From Candidatus Cloacimonadota bacterium (GTDB lineage Bacteria > Cloacimonadota > Cloacimonadia > Cloacimonadales > Cloacimonadaceae): a DNA stretch of 17,650 nucleotides. A program made the position numbers and the translations under genes. Location: positions 1 to 17,650 of the forward strand of contig JALNWR010000029.1 of NCBI GenBank assembly GCA_023230795.1. The letters run 5' to 3'. Position 1 is the first letter of the stretch; each line of letters starts with the position of its first letter. The notes under the pieces were generated by a model that was not told where the DNA came from, made no database searches, and saw nothing but the letters and a program-made list of their open reading frames with translations. Shown here piece after piece: positions 7,146 through 14,600 of this stretch.

Positions 7146-8402
7146 ATGAGAAAACTCTTCCTTATCATGCTGCTGATCAGTATGACTTTCATGGCAAATG
7201 CAGAAGTATTGGACAAGATAGTAGCCAAAGTGGGCACGGAGATCATCCTGATGTCTGAGCTACAGCAGCAGATCAAGCAACTCAGTTCTACGGGAATTGA
7301 TCCGGCGATGCTGGCTCCCCGTGCGGTATTGAACCAGATGGTGGAACAGCGCCTGATAGTACAAAAAGCCAAAGAATTGGACATACAAATCGACGAACAA
7401 GCTATCAAAGATTATGCGGCACGTTATATCAAACAGATAAAATCACAGTATCCGAGCGAAGCGGATTTTCAGGCTGATCTGACCAAGATGAAGCTCACCC
7501 AAAGCGAGCTGCAAAAACACTTTGAAGATCAAATCACCGAAAATGCGCTCAGCGAACAGCTGATCGAAAAATACATCTCCACCAAAATCAACGTGGAAGA
7601 AAGCGAAATGCGTGAGTTTTATGAGACCAGCAAAGACACTCTGGCAGTAAAGCCGGTATCCTGGGAATTGAGATTGATAGTGCGGGAAGTTACGCCCTCT
7701 GAGGAGTCTCAGCTAAAAGCCCGGGCTGTAATCGACAGCATCTATCAGAGCTTGCAGACAGGGGCGGATTTTGCTCAGCTGGCATCTGAACATAGCGATT
7801 GTGCCAGCAGCCAGCAAGGGGGAGACCTCGGACTATTTAAGCGTGGTATGATGGTGAAGCCTTTTGAAGATGCAGCTTTTGAGCTCTCTGTGGGAGAGAC
7901 CAGCGGTATAGTGGAAACCCAATTTGGCTATCACATCATCAGGCTCACCGAAAAGCGTGCAGATGAAGTGCGCGCCTCTCATATCCTCAAAACCGTGGCA
8001 GCTACCGAGGCGGATGAAGAGCGTGAGATGGCTTTGATGAACGATCTGCGCAGCCGCATCTTAGCCGGAGAGGATTTTGCTGTAATAGCCCGGGAATACT
8101 CCATGGACCCGGAATCCAAAGAAGATGGCGGGCTCTTGGGTGAATTTACCGAGCAAGACATTCCGCAGCTCTTTTCCGCTCCCATCCTCAGCACCCCTGT
8201 GGGAGAGGTGACCGAAGTGCTCAAAAACGAAGGCATGCTGTATCTTTTCATTCGGGATAAGGAGCTGCCCTCGCGGATCTATACCTATGAAGAAGTAAAA
8301 GAGCAGCTTCAATCTTACCTATTTCAAGGCAAGCAGATGCAGGCCTATCAGCAGTGGATCGAAGAGGCCAGGCGGGATGCCTATATAGAAATCAGTTTAT
8401 GA
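7146..8402 (+). CDS. surA: SurA-like periplasmic chaperone/peptidyl-prolyl isomerase
   Basis: Periplasmic chaperone that escorts outer-membrane proteins to the assembly machinery. The signal peptide ends MANA, with cleavage before EVLDKIVAKVG, the classic SurA start. A SurA N-domain (about 20-168) is followed by two parvulin domains. The first (about 172-268) contains SWELRLIV, QGGDLGLF and FGYHIIRL; the second (about 276-370) contains RASHIL, EDGGLLGEF and LYLFIRD. The short C-terminal helix (378-418) completes the SurA layout. Length 418 aa is close to E. coli SurA. SD AAAGGA (7134-7139) overlaps the previous stop codon. The last base pairs overlap the pgpA start (ATGA at 8399). The neighbouring porin gene, lipoproteins and HtrA fit a role in outer-membrane protein biogenesis. 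Confidence 0.92.
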   Translation: MRKLFLIMLLISMTFMANAEVLDKIVAKVGTEIILMSELQQQIKQLSSTGIDPAMLAPRAVLNQMVEQRLIVQKAKELDIQIDEQAIKDYAARYIKQIKSQYPSEADFQADLTKMKLTQSELQKHFEDQITENALSEQLIEKYISTKINVEESEMREFYETSKDTLAVKPVSWELRLIVREVTPSEESQLKARAVIDSIYQSLQTGADFAQLASEHSDCASSQQGGDLGLFKRGMMVKPFEDAAFELSVGETSGIVETQFGYHIIRLTEKRADEVRASHILKTVAATEADEEREMALMNDLRSRILAGEDFAVIAREYSMDPESKEDGGLLGEFTEQDIPQLFSAPILSTPVGEVTEVLKNEGMLYLFIRDKELPSRIYTYEEVKEQLQSYLFQGKQMQAYQQWIEEARRDAYIEISL

Positions 8403-8884
8403 AGAAAAAGCTCACTTTCAGCACCTTTATAGCCAGCCTCTTTCTGATTGGCTTTATACCTTTTGCCCCGGGAACCTTTGGGTCTCTGGCCGGTTATGGG
8501 CTTTATATGCTGTTGCCCTCCTGGTTTTACGATGGCTCTTGCCCGTATCTTTTGCCCCTGCTGATCTTAGCTTTGGCTTTGATCGCGGTGGTGATCTGCA
8601 AAAAGGCGGAGGATATTCTGGGGGAGGATCACGGCTCTATAGTGCTGGATGAGCTGATAGGCTACTTTGTGGCCACTTTATTTTTACCGCATAACTGGCT
8701 AATCGGCCTGTATGCGTTTATATTATTCAGAGTATTTGATATCGCCAAGCCCTTTCCCATAAATCGCTCACAGAAGCTGCGCGGTGGATGGGGAGTGGTG
8801 ATAGACGACATCCTGGCTGGAGTATATGCCAACGTCGTCTTACAGATACTTATCCAGATCTACCCAAAATTCTTTAAAATATAG
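8399..8884 (+). CDS. pgpA: Phosphatidylglycerophosphatase A
   Basis: Integral inner-membrane phosphatase that removes the phosphate from phosphatidylglycerophosphate, the last step to phosphatidylglycerol. Family motifs are clear: APGTFGSLAG (23-32), GEDHGSIVLDELIGYF (75-90, the acidic metal-binding segment), FDIAKPFPI (113-121) and GGWGVVIDDILAGV (129-142). There are several hydrophobic segments (about 8-22, 50-66, 86-110, 140-156). The start was set at 8399 (MKKKLTF) rather than an in-frame ATG at 8354, because 8399 gives the family-length 161 aa, removes an implausible Arg-rich extension, and forms an ATGA overlap with the SurA-like gene. Confidence 0.93.
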   Translation: MKKKLTFSTFIASLFLIGFIPFAPGTFGSLAGYGLYMLLPSWFYDGSCPYLLPLLILALALIAVVICKKAEDILGEDHGSIVLDELIGYFVATLFLPHNWLIGLYAFILFRVFDIAKPFPINRSQKLRGGWGVVIDDILAGVYANVVLQILIQIYPKFFKI

Positions 8885-8893
8885 GAGAACAAT

Positions 8894-9238
8894 ATGCAAT
8901 ATATCTTATTACAAGCCGCAGCCCCTGCCCCTGCCGCAGCGGGTGGTTCCATGACCTCATCCCTGATCTTTTTCGCCGCTCTGTTTGGCATCATGTATTT
9001 CCTGATGATCCGCCCTCAGCAAAAGCGTCAGAAAGAACTGCAAAAGATGCTGGACAGCCTGCAGGTAAACGACAAAATAATCACCTCCAGCGGCATCTAT
9101 GGCCGTGTGGTATCGCTCAAACCGGACAAAGACATCGTAGTGATCGAAATCGATGATACAAACAAGGTCAAAGTGGATTTCCAGCGCTCTGCGATAGTAT
9201 CTATTTTGAATGCGACTCCCCCGGCGAATACGAAGTAA
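8894..9238 (+). CDS. yajC: Preprotein translocase subunit YajC
   Basis: Small membrane protein of the SecDF-YajC accessory complex of the Sec translocon. It has an Ala/Pro-rich N-terminus (AAAPAPAAAGG), one transmembrane helix (about 20-37), the hallmark MIRPQQKRQKE (38-48), and a compact basic/beta domain (VNDKIITSSGIYGRVVSLK). Length 114 aa is normal. AGGAG (8884-8888) stands 6 bases ahead of ATG 8894. secD and secF, often next to yajC, are not in the window; here it lies between pgpA and def. Confidence 0.95.
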   Translation: MQYILLQAAAPAPAAAGGSMTSSLIFFAALFGIMYFLMIRPQQKRQKELQKMLDSLQVNDKIITSSGIYGRVVSLKPDKDIVVIEIDDTNKVKVDFQRSAIVSILNATPPANTK

Positions 9239-9241
9239 ACC

Positions 9242-9799
9242 ATGGCCAAGATTCTACCCATCCGGATTTATGGGGATGAGATTCTGCGAAAGAAGCTTAA
9301 GGAAGCTGATCTCAAAGACCCTTTCCTGAAGCAGTATCTGCCGGACCTTATCCACACCATGTATGAGCGTGATGGAGTAGGCCTGGCTTCCAGCCAGGTA
9401 GGGGTGGACTTAAGAATCTTCGTTATGGACCCCTGGTGGGCCCGTGAAGAGGAGCAGAAAAACCCCCGCGTGTTGATCAATCCTGAGATTCACGATCGCC
9501 AGGGAGAACAGATCGGCGAAGAAGGCTGCCTCAGCGTGCCGGATATCTTTGCCAATGTGAACCGCGCCCTCAAGATCAGCTATTCATATTACACCCCCGA
9601 AGGGGAGCATATCCAGGCTGAAGCTGAGGGCTATGAAGCCGTAGTGATTCAGCATGAATATGACCATCTGAACGGAGTGCTTTTTACAGACCGCGTCTCC
9701 ACTCTGGCCAAGCTCAAATTCAAGATGAAGCTGAAGAGTATGGCTGCCCTGGCCAGGGATGGCGTGAACATCATGCAATACCCAGAAGACCCTCAATGA
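9242..9799 (+). CDS. def: Peptide deformylase
   Basis: Metallohydrolase that removes the formyl group from the N-terminal formyl-Met of new proteins, undoing the modification installed via fmt. All three motifs are intact: GVGLASSQ (45-52), EGCLS (94-98, with metal-binding Cys96) and HEYDH (138-142, metal ligands His138 and His142, catalytic Glu139). Length 185 aa is normal. It starts 4 bases after yajC; no strong Shine-Dalgarno is seen (only CGAAG upstream), so it may rely on translational coupling with yajC. Its TGA overlaps the ATG of fmt. Confidence 0.96.
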   Translation: MAKILPIRIYGDEILRKKLKEADLKDPFLKQYLPDLIHTMYERDGVGLASSQVGVDLRIFVMDPWWAREEEQKNPRVLINPEIHDRQGEQIGEEGCLSVPDIFANVNRALKISYSYYTPEGEHIQAEAEGYEAVVIQHEYDHLNGVLFTDRVSTLAKLKFKMKLKSMAALARDGVNIMQYPEDPQ

Positions 9800-10728
9800 A
9801 GATAGTCTTTGCCGGCAGCTCAGAATTTGCCATTCCGGCCTTGAAAGCGCTGCTTTCTGCCCCTGAGCATGAGCTTGTACTGGTGCTCAGTCAGCCCCCC
9901 AGTCCCCAGGGCAGAAGGCAAAAGCTGGAAGATACTCCGCTGGCAAAATATGCCCGGGAGCATTCCCTAAATATCTTTTGTCCGCAGGATGTAAATAGCG
10001 AGCAGAATGTGGATGATATCCTCAGCCACAAAGCAGATATACTAATCACAGCATCATACGGAGCCTATCTGAAGCGCAGACTGCGCCAAAGCTTTGCCCT
10101 GGGTGCGCTGAATCTGCATCCCTCGCTGCTGCCGCTATACCGAGGCGCTTCACCCATCCGCGCAGCTCTCTTAAATGGTGATCGGCTCAGCGGTAATACC
10201 ATCTTCAAGATAGTGGCCAGGATGGATGCCGGCCCCGTTTTTGCCCAGGAAAGTCTGAAGATACAGGAGGGCGAAAACTACAGCTCTTTGCATGACAGAC
10301 TCGCCCTGCAAGCAGCTGATATGCTTGTCGGATTGCTACCGGATTTGCCAGATATTCAGCCCCGAGAGCAAGACCATGCTGTTGCCACTTTTTGCCAGAA
10401 GGTGGGCAAAGAAGATCTGCTATTGGATTTTGGCCGCGACAGTCTGAGTTTGCAAAACCAGATTCGAGCCTATTCCCAAAGTCCGGGCGCTTTTGTAAGG
10501 TTCCGGGATGCCAAACTGAAGATATTGCAAGCCGAGCCTCTGAAGTCCCCTTCAGAGCTGCCCCCCGGAAGCATCTCTGAGATCATCAAAAACGAAGGTT
10601 TTACCATCTGCACAAAAGATGGTCAGCTCTTGATCCGTCAGGTTCAGGCGGCTGGTAAGAAAATAATGGATGCCTATAGCTACCACCTTGGAGCCCGGCT
10701 TCAGGTGGGAGAGAGGATAGGAGTATGA
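9796..10728 (+). CDS. fmt: Methionyl-tRNA formyltransferase
   Basis: Adds a formyl group from 10-formyltetrahydrofolate to initiator Met-tRNA. The N-domain starts MKIVFAGSSEFAIPALKAL, a Rossmann-like start. The catalytic motif NLHPSLLPLYRGASPI (106-121) supplies Asn106 and His108, and the MDAGP segment supplies Asp144; the numbering coincides with the E. coli enzyme. The C-terminal beta-barrel domain is present (about 205-310). Length 310 aa is typical. Overlaps def and the DUF116 gene by ATGA at both ends, so the three are likely co-translated. Confidence 0.95.
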   Translation: MKIVFAGSSEFAIPALKALLSAPEHELVLVLSQPPSPQGRRQKLEDTPLAKYAREHSLNIFCPQDVNSEQNVDDILSHKADILITASYGAYLKRRLRQSFALGALNLHPSLLPLYRGASPIRAALLNGDRLSGNTIFKIVARMDAGPVFAQESLKIQEGENYSSLHDRLALQAADMLVGLLPDLPDIQPREQDHAVATFCQKVGKEDLLLDFGRDSLSLQNQIRAYSQSPGAFVRFRDAKLKILQAEPLKSPSELPPGSISEIIKNEGFTICTKDGQLLIRQVQAAGKKIMDAYSYHLGARLQVGERIGV

Positions 10729-11474
10729 AAGAATATTATTTAAATGTGATCAAGTTTCCGATGCTGGTCAGCCTCAGCTTGACTGTTCTTGCCGTTGCCT
10801 TCTTTGGCATGGTCTTCGGAAGTTACTTCAAATTGGGCTTATCCCTCAGTGAGACCGTGATATACATAGCTCTATTTGCAGTTTTGACTGTCCTGGTTTC
10901 TACCTGGGTCTTGAATCTGATCAGCACTCACAGCAAGATTCATCCCCGCTGGATGGAGATTTACGCAAAATGGATGCTGGTGCATATATACTACAATCTG
11001 GCCAGCTTTTTGGGTTTTATCACCTTCCAGAAAAGGCAGCAGATTCAGGAGAGCTTTCTGAATTTTAACAACGAGATTGTGTTATCGGCAGCCCGGCAGA
11101 TTCATCATACCAATATCCTGCTGCTGGTGCCGCACTGTCTGCAAAATTCCGAGTGCAAGATTCGCATCACCACCGATATCAATTCCTGCGCTGAATGTGG
11201 TAAATGTGACATAGCCGATATCAAAGCCCTGGCAAAGAAGCTGAATGTGAGAGCTTCTGTAGCCACTGGAGGCTCTTTGGCGCGTAAGATCATTCAGGAT
11301 GCCTCTCCGGATGTGATCGTGGCCGTAGCGTGCCATAGAGACCTCACCGATGGAGTGCAGGATACCTGGAAATTCCCCGTCTTTGGCGTGCTCAATGAAC
11401 GCCCCAATGGCCCTTGCTTTGAAACCACGGTAAGTCTGAGCACCATAGAATTTGCCATCAGGAAATTCCAATGA
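10725..11474 (+). CDS. DUF116 membrane protein
   Basis: Protein of the DUF116 family; biochemical function not established. Two transmembrane helices (about 13-35 and 43-66) are followed by a soluble domain carrying the family's cysteine pattern: LLVPHCLQNSECKIRIT (133-149) and CAECGKC (155-161). These suggest a metal or iron-sulfur site. A TGGSLARKII segment (181-190) and further cysteines at 203 and 231 follow. DUF116 genes are commonly found near fmt and def, which fits the position here. The start overlaps the fmt stop codon (ATGA at 10725) and the stop overlaps the protease start. Confidence 0.88.
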   Translation: MKEYYLNVIKFPMLVSLSLTVLAVAFFGMVFGSYFKLGLSLSETVIYIALFAVLTVLVSTWVLNLISTHSKIHPRWMEIYAKWMLVHIYYNLASFLGFITFQKRQQIQESFLNFNNEIVLSAARQIHHTNILLLVPHCLQNSECKIRITTDINSCAECGKCDIADIKALAKKLNVRASVATGGSLARKIIQDASPDVIVAVACHRDLTDGVQDTWKFPVFGVLNERPNGPCFETTVSLSTIEFAIRKFQ

Positions 11475-12310
11475 AACTAAGCCATATTATCACCCTGGGT
11501 GTCATCATCCTGATTATAAATGCCGGCATCAGCCTGATATTGATCAATCAATTTCGCCCCCGTCCCGCTCCCATTCCTACCATATTCAATGATCCCGATA
11601 CTCCCTGCGATAGCACTGGCATCAGCCGGCAAAACGCCATTACCCGGGCTGTGGCAGAAGTCGCCCCGGCGGTGGTGAGTGTAAACGTGATCAAGACGCA
11701 GATTGTGCGAGGACGTATTCCCTCAAATTTCGGCTTTTTCGGCTTCTTTGATTTCTTCGGCCCTGTCAGACGTCAGGTGCAGTCCATTGGTAGCGGTGTG
11801 ATCTATGATCCCGAGGGTTATGTCATCACCAATGCCCATGTCGTAAAAGGCGCTGCCGATATCAAGATAGTTCTGCCGGATCAACGTGAATTTGATGCAG
11901 AATTGATCGGCATCGATGATATTCATGACATCGCTAAACTCCGCATCAGATCAAGTCAATTGCCAGTAGCCCGGCTGGGTAATTCCGATAATCTCATGGT
12001 GGGAGAATGGAGCATCGCTTTGGGCAATCCATACGGCTATCTGATGAACGACTCCCAGCCCAGCGTGACCGTAGGCGTGATCTCAGCTCTGGGACGCAAT
12101 ATCTCTCAAGACCAGGGCGGCAGCCAATACCTGAATATGATCCAGACCGATACCGCTATCAACCAGGGCAATTCCGGCGGGCCTCTGGTGAATATCCAGG
12201 GCGAAGTAATCGGCATCAATACCTTTATCTTTTCTGAAACCGGCGGCAGCATCGGTCTGGGTTTTGCCATTCCGATCAACACTGTAAAAGATCTAATGGC
12301 CGCCCTTTAA
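11471..12310 (+). CDS. htrA: HtrA/DegQ-type serine protease lacking a PDZ domain
   Basis: Envelope-anchored trypsin-like protease of the HtrA (S1C) family, which degrades or refolds damaged exported proteins. An N-terminal hydrophobic segment (about 5-27) acts as signal anchor; the protease faces the periplasm. The catalytic triad is complete: His123 in VITNAHVV, Asp153 in IHDIAKL, Ser235 in NQGNSGGPL. An LA-type loop with a Phe-rich stretch (FGFFGFFDFF, 88-97) is present. The chain ends at residue 279 right after IGLGFAIPINTVKDLM, where HtrA proteins normally go on to one or two PDZ domains. The downstream gene starts 2 bases after the stop in another frame and carries no PDZ, so this is a natural short form or an old loss, not a simple frameshift. 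Confidence 0.93.
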   Translation: MKLSHIITLGVIILIINAGISLILINQFRPRPAPIPTIFNDPDTPCDSTGISRQNAITRAVAEVAPAVVSVNVIKTQIVRGRIPSNFGFFGFFDFFGPVRRQVQSIGSGVIYDPEGYVITNAHVVKGAADIKIVLPDQREFDAELIGIDDIHDIAKLRIRSSQLPVARLGNSDNLMVGEWSIALGNPYGYLMNDSQPSVTVGVISALGRNISQDQGGSQYLNMIQTDTAINQGNSGGPLVNIQGEVIGINTFIFSETGGSIGLGFAIPINTVKDLMAAL

Positions 12311-12312
12311 GC

Positions 12313-14067
12313 ATGATAAATAGAGCTTTGAACCTTCTCAGCAGGAGAATGCTCTTGCTGTTGGCTTTGTTTTGTCTGAACTATTCCGGCCTTTCGGCGC
12401 GTTCTGCCTGGAATGCCCCCGGCGATACCCTTTCGGTGATAATGCGGCCGCTGCAAAATATTCCCGCATTGCACATTCCGGGAGAGACCCTTTTGATCAC
12501 GGCGCTGACTGCCGAAAATACCACCGGCTTTGCGGCAGCACTGATCCACGGCTCAAAGCGCATCCCCTTACAGATTATAGCTCAGGAATATAACCCGCTT
12601 TTCAGCACCTGGAGCCTGCAGTGCCCCATACCCGATGTGGCCGTGTATGAGCTTTATGATCTGGAGCTTACCGCAGATGGCGGCATTCATGATATCACCC
12701 GGCATGCGGTGAATCTAATGCCCACCCGTAAAAGCAATTATTACTTTATGCACATCACCGATCTGCATCTGCCAAACCGCGTGTATTATCCGAATTACGG
12801 TTATGATACCGATTCCACCGAGGTGGTGGATTTCAGAGCCGTGATCGATGACATCAATCTCATCAATCCCGAATTTGTCCTCATCACCGGAGACCTCATC
12901 AATGAAGGCGAGATGGAAGACCTGGCCGGACAGCATTGGTATGGCTGGACTCAACGGCTTTTATCTTTGATCCAGGTGCCGATATTTGTGGTGAGCGGAA
13001 ATCACGATATCGGAGGCTGGAATAGCACTCCCGGGCCTCAAGGCTCTGCCCGCCGGCATTGGTGGCGTTATTTTGGCTGGCCCTGGCTAAACAACAGCAG
13101 CACAAACTGGGATTATCACACTCAGGATTTCAGCTTTGATTACAACGGCGTGCAATATATCGGCCTCGAAACCTATATAAATTATGACGACTGGCGCTAT
13201 TACATCTATGGCAATACCTCCATGATAGCTTCCCAACGCAATTGGCTGCATAGCGAGATAGCCGGCTCCGATGCCGCTGCCCGCGTGCTGTTTTATCATT
13301 ACGATTTTGATGATGAAATCTATCTGGATGAGCTGAATACCGATCTCGCCCTTTGGGGACATACCCATTACAATAGCGGCTCCATCACGGAATATCCTTA
13401 TAATCTCAGCACCAAAAGCGTGTGCGGCTACAGGGCTTACCGTGTGATCAAGGTAAATGGCACAGATTTCTCTCCCCAATACACTGTGGATGCCGGTGAT
13501 GACGGAAACTCCATCTTCCACTACTTTATGCCCTCAAATGAAGGCATTGCCGATAGCGTGAGCTGCTTTATAGTAAACAACCAAAGCGCCAGCTATGAAG
13601 ACGGTTTGATCAAATTCAAAATGCCCCCCGGAAATGATGATTACCAAGTATATGGCGGAAACTTACTACAGACAGACCGCCAGGCAGAACACAATCTCTG
13701 CTATGTAAAAGCACATATTTTACCAGGTATGACCCGCCGAATCAGCATCGCAGCCCGCCCCGGACAAGCTAATGCAGACGAGCTATCTATCCCCGCCTTT
13801 GAATTGATCCGCTCCTGGCCAAATCCCTTTTCCAACCACGCTAACATCCACATTAAACTCCCCCGCAGCGCCCCTTTGAAGCTATCTATATACAACCTCC
13901 GCGGTGCCAAAATCCGAGAGCTGTATTCAGACGTTGCCAAAGCTGGAGATCTGAACCTGATCTGGGATGGTAAAGACCACAAAGCCACTCCCCAAGCCGC
14001 CGGAATCTACTTCCTGAAAGCGGAATCCGCTTCCTGTAGCCAGACTCACAAGCTAATCAAATACTAA
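12313..14067 (+). CDS. Secreted metallophosphoesterase with T9SS sorting domain
   Basis: Exported calcineurin-like phosphoesterase. It begins with a signal peptide (basic MINRALNLLSRR, then a hydrophobic run to about residue 28), then a beta-rich domain (about 35-135). The dimetal catalytic domain shows all signature blocks: HITDLHL (147-153, Asp150/His152), ITGDLIN (191-197, Asp194), VSGNHDIGG (227-235), LFYHYDFD (326-333, His329) and LWGHTHYN (347-354). After a further beta-rich region, the end (about 497-584), beginning SWPNPFSN and including SIYNLRGAKIRELY and AAGIYFLKA, matches the type IX secretion/FlgD-like C-terminal sorting domain, implying transport across the outer membrane. Substrate unknown; phospholipid or nucleotide phosphates are possibilities. 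Ends the envelope operon. Confidence 0.92.
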   Translation: MINRALNLLSRRMLLLLALFCLNYSGLSARSAWNAPGDTLSVIMRPLQNIPALHIPGETLLITALTAENTTGFAAALIHGSKRIPLQIIAQEYNPLFSTWSLQCPIPDVAVYELYDLELTADGGIHDITRHAVNLMPTRKSNYYFMHITDLHLPNRVYYPNYGYDTDSTEVVDFRAVIDDINLINPEFVLITGDLINEGEMEDLAGQHWYGWTQRLLSLIQVPIFVVSGNHDIGGWNSTPGPQGSARRHWWRYFGWPWLNNSSTNWDYHTQDFSFDYNGVQYIGLETYINYDDWRYYIYGNTSMIASQRNWLHSEIAGSDAAARVLFYHYDFDDEIYLDELNTDLALWGHTHYNSGSITEYPYNLSTKSVCGYRAYRVIKVNGTDFSPQYTVDAGDDGNSIFHYFMPSNEGIADSVSCFIVNNQSASYEDGLIKFKMPPGNDDYQVYGGNLLQTDRQAEHNLCYVKAHILPGMTRRISIAARPGQANADELSIPAFELIRSWPNPFSNHANIHIKLPRSAPLKLSIYNLRGAKIRELYSDVAKAGDLNLIWDGKDHKATPQAAGIYFLKAESASCSQTHKLIKY

Positions 14068-14154
14068 ACAGAATAGTTACACGGATCGGACGGATTGAAC
14101 GGATTAACACAGATAATAAAGAAATAAACCTCAAAGACCTAAACCCCTTTCCAC

Positions 14155-14505
14155 CCCCAATAAATCCCCGCCCCTCCGCCCGATCCGCCCAATCCGCGTT
14201 CTATAAAACTCCCCCAAAGAATCGTACAAACCCATTCAATCCATTCAATCTGCGTTCTATAAAATCTCACTAATCGCAGCATATCTTTACCATCTCGAGC
14301 ACTTACCCCCCTGTCCAGCAAGCGCATAACTTTTCTATGGGGGACTACATTTCCCTTTTCCCAGCACCTGCTCCCGTTTCCAAATAGTCCCCTTCCAAAC
14401 CCCCAATAAATCCCCGCCCCTCCGCCCGATCCGCCCGATCCGCGTTCTATAAAATCCCCCAAAGCATCGTACAAATCCGTTCAATCCGTTCAATCTGCGT
14501 TCTAT
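14155..14505. repeat. Composite GGAT-type intergenic repeat, cluster 2 (two copies)
   Basis: Two copies of a two-module element, about 105 bases each (about 14155-14260 and 14401-14505), the ends 246 and 245 bases apart. Module A ends in ATCCGCGTTCTAT and module B in CAATCTGCGTTCTAT; between them is a CCCCCAAAG(A/C)ATCGTACAAA segment. The A-to-B distance is 56 in the first copy and 55 in the second, against 57 in cluster 1. Since these values are not multiples of three, a shared protein reading is unlikely. Confidence 0.85.
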
Positions 14506-14542
14506 AAAACACACTCATCCAGAACACCTTAGCAAAAAGCTA

Positions 14543-14569
14543 TTGACACAAATCCACCCAAACTACAGC
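14543..14569 (+). promoter_or_regulatory. Possible -35 region upstream of mtnA
   Basis: A perfect TTGACA is at 14543-14548, 52 bases upstream of the mtnA start. The nearest -10 candidate, TACAGC at 14564-14569, is poor, so only the -35 is convincing. Placed because a promoter is expected here, after the repeat spacer and before a new gene set. Confidence 0.28.
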
Positions 14570-14600
14570 GTTACCTCATAGATTTGAAAATGGAGTAAAA

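Larger units (their letters stand above)
14068..14600. other. Gene-free spacer with composite repeats before mtnA
   Basis: No real gene: the longest minus-strand frame (14139-14474) simply reads through two copies of the repeat and gives a Gly-rich low-complexity product. A 9-base GGAT-type run on the + strand (14081-14108, ACGGATCGG/ACGGATTGA/ACGGATTAA) begins the spacer. A hairpin with stem GGGGACTA/TAGTCCCC (14340-14347, 14385-14392) lies between the two repeat copies. Confidence 0.65.

Noticed and set aside
8354..8398. Upstream in-frame ATG of pgpA
   Set aside because: Gives an Arg-rich extension inside the surA gene; the start at 8399 gives the family length and an ATGA overlap.
14139..14474. 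111-codon minus-strand Gly-rich frame
   Set aside because: Same repeat family, no ribosome binding site, low-complexity product.
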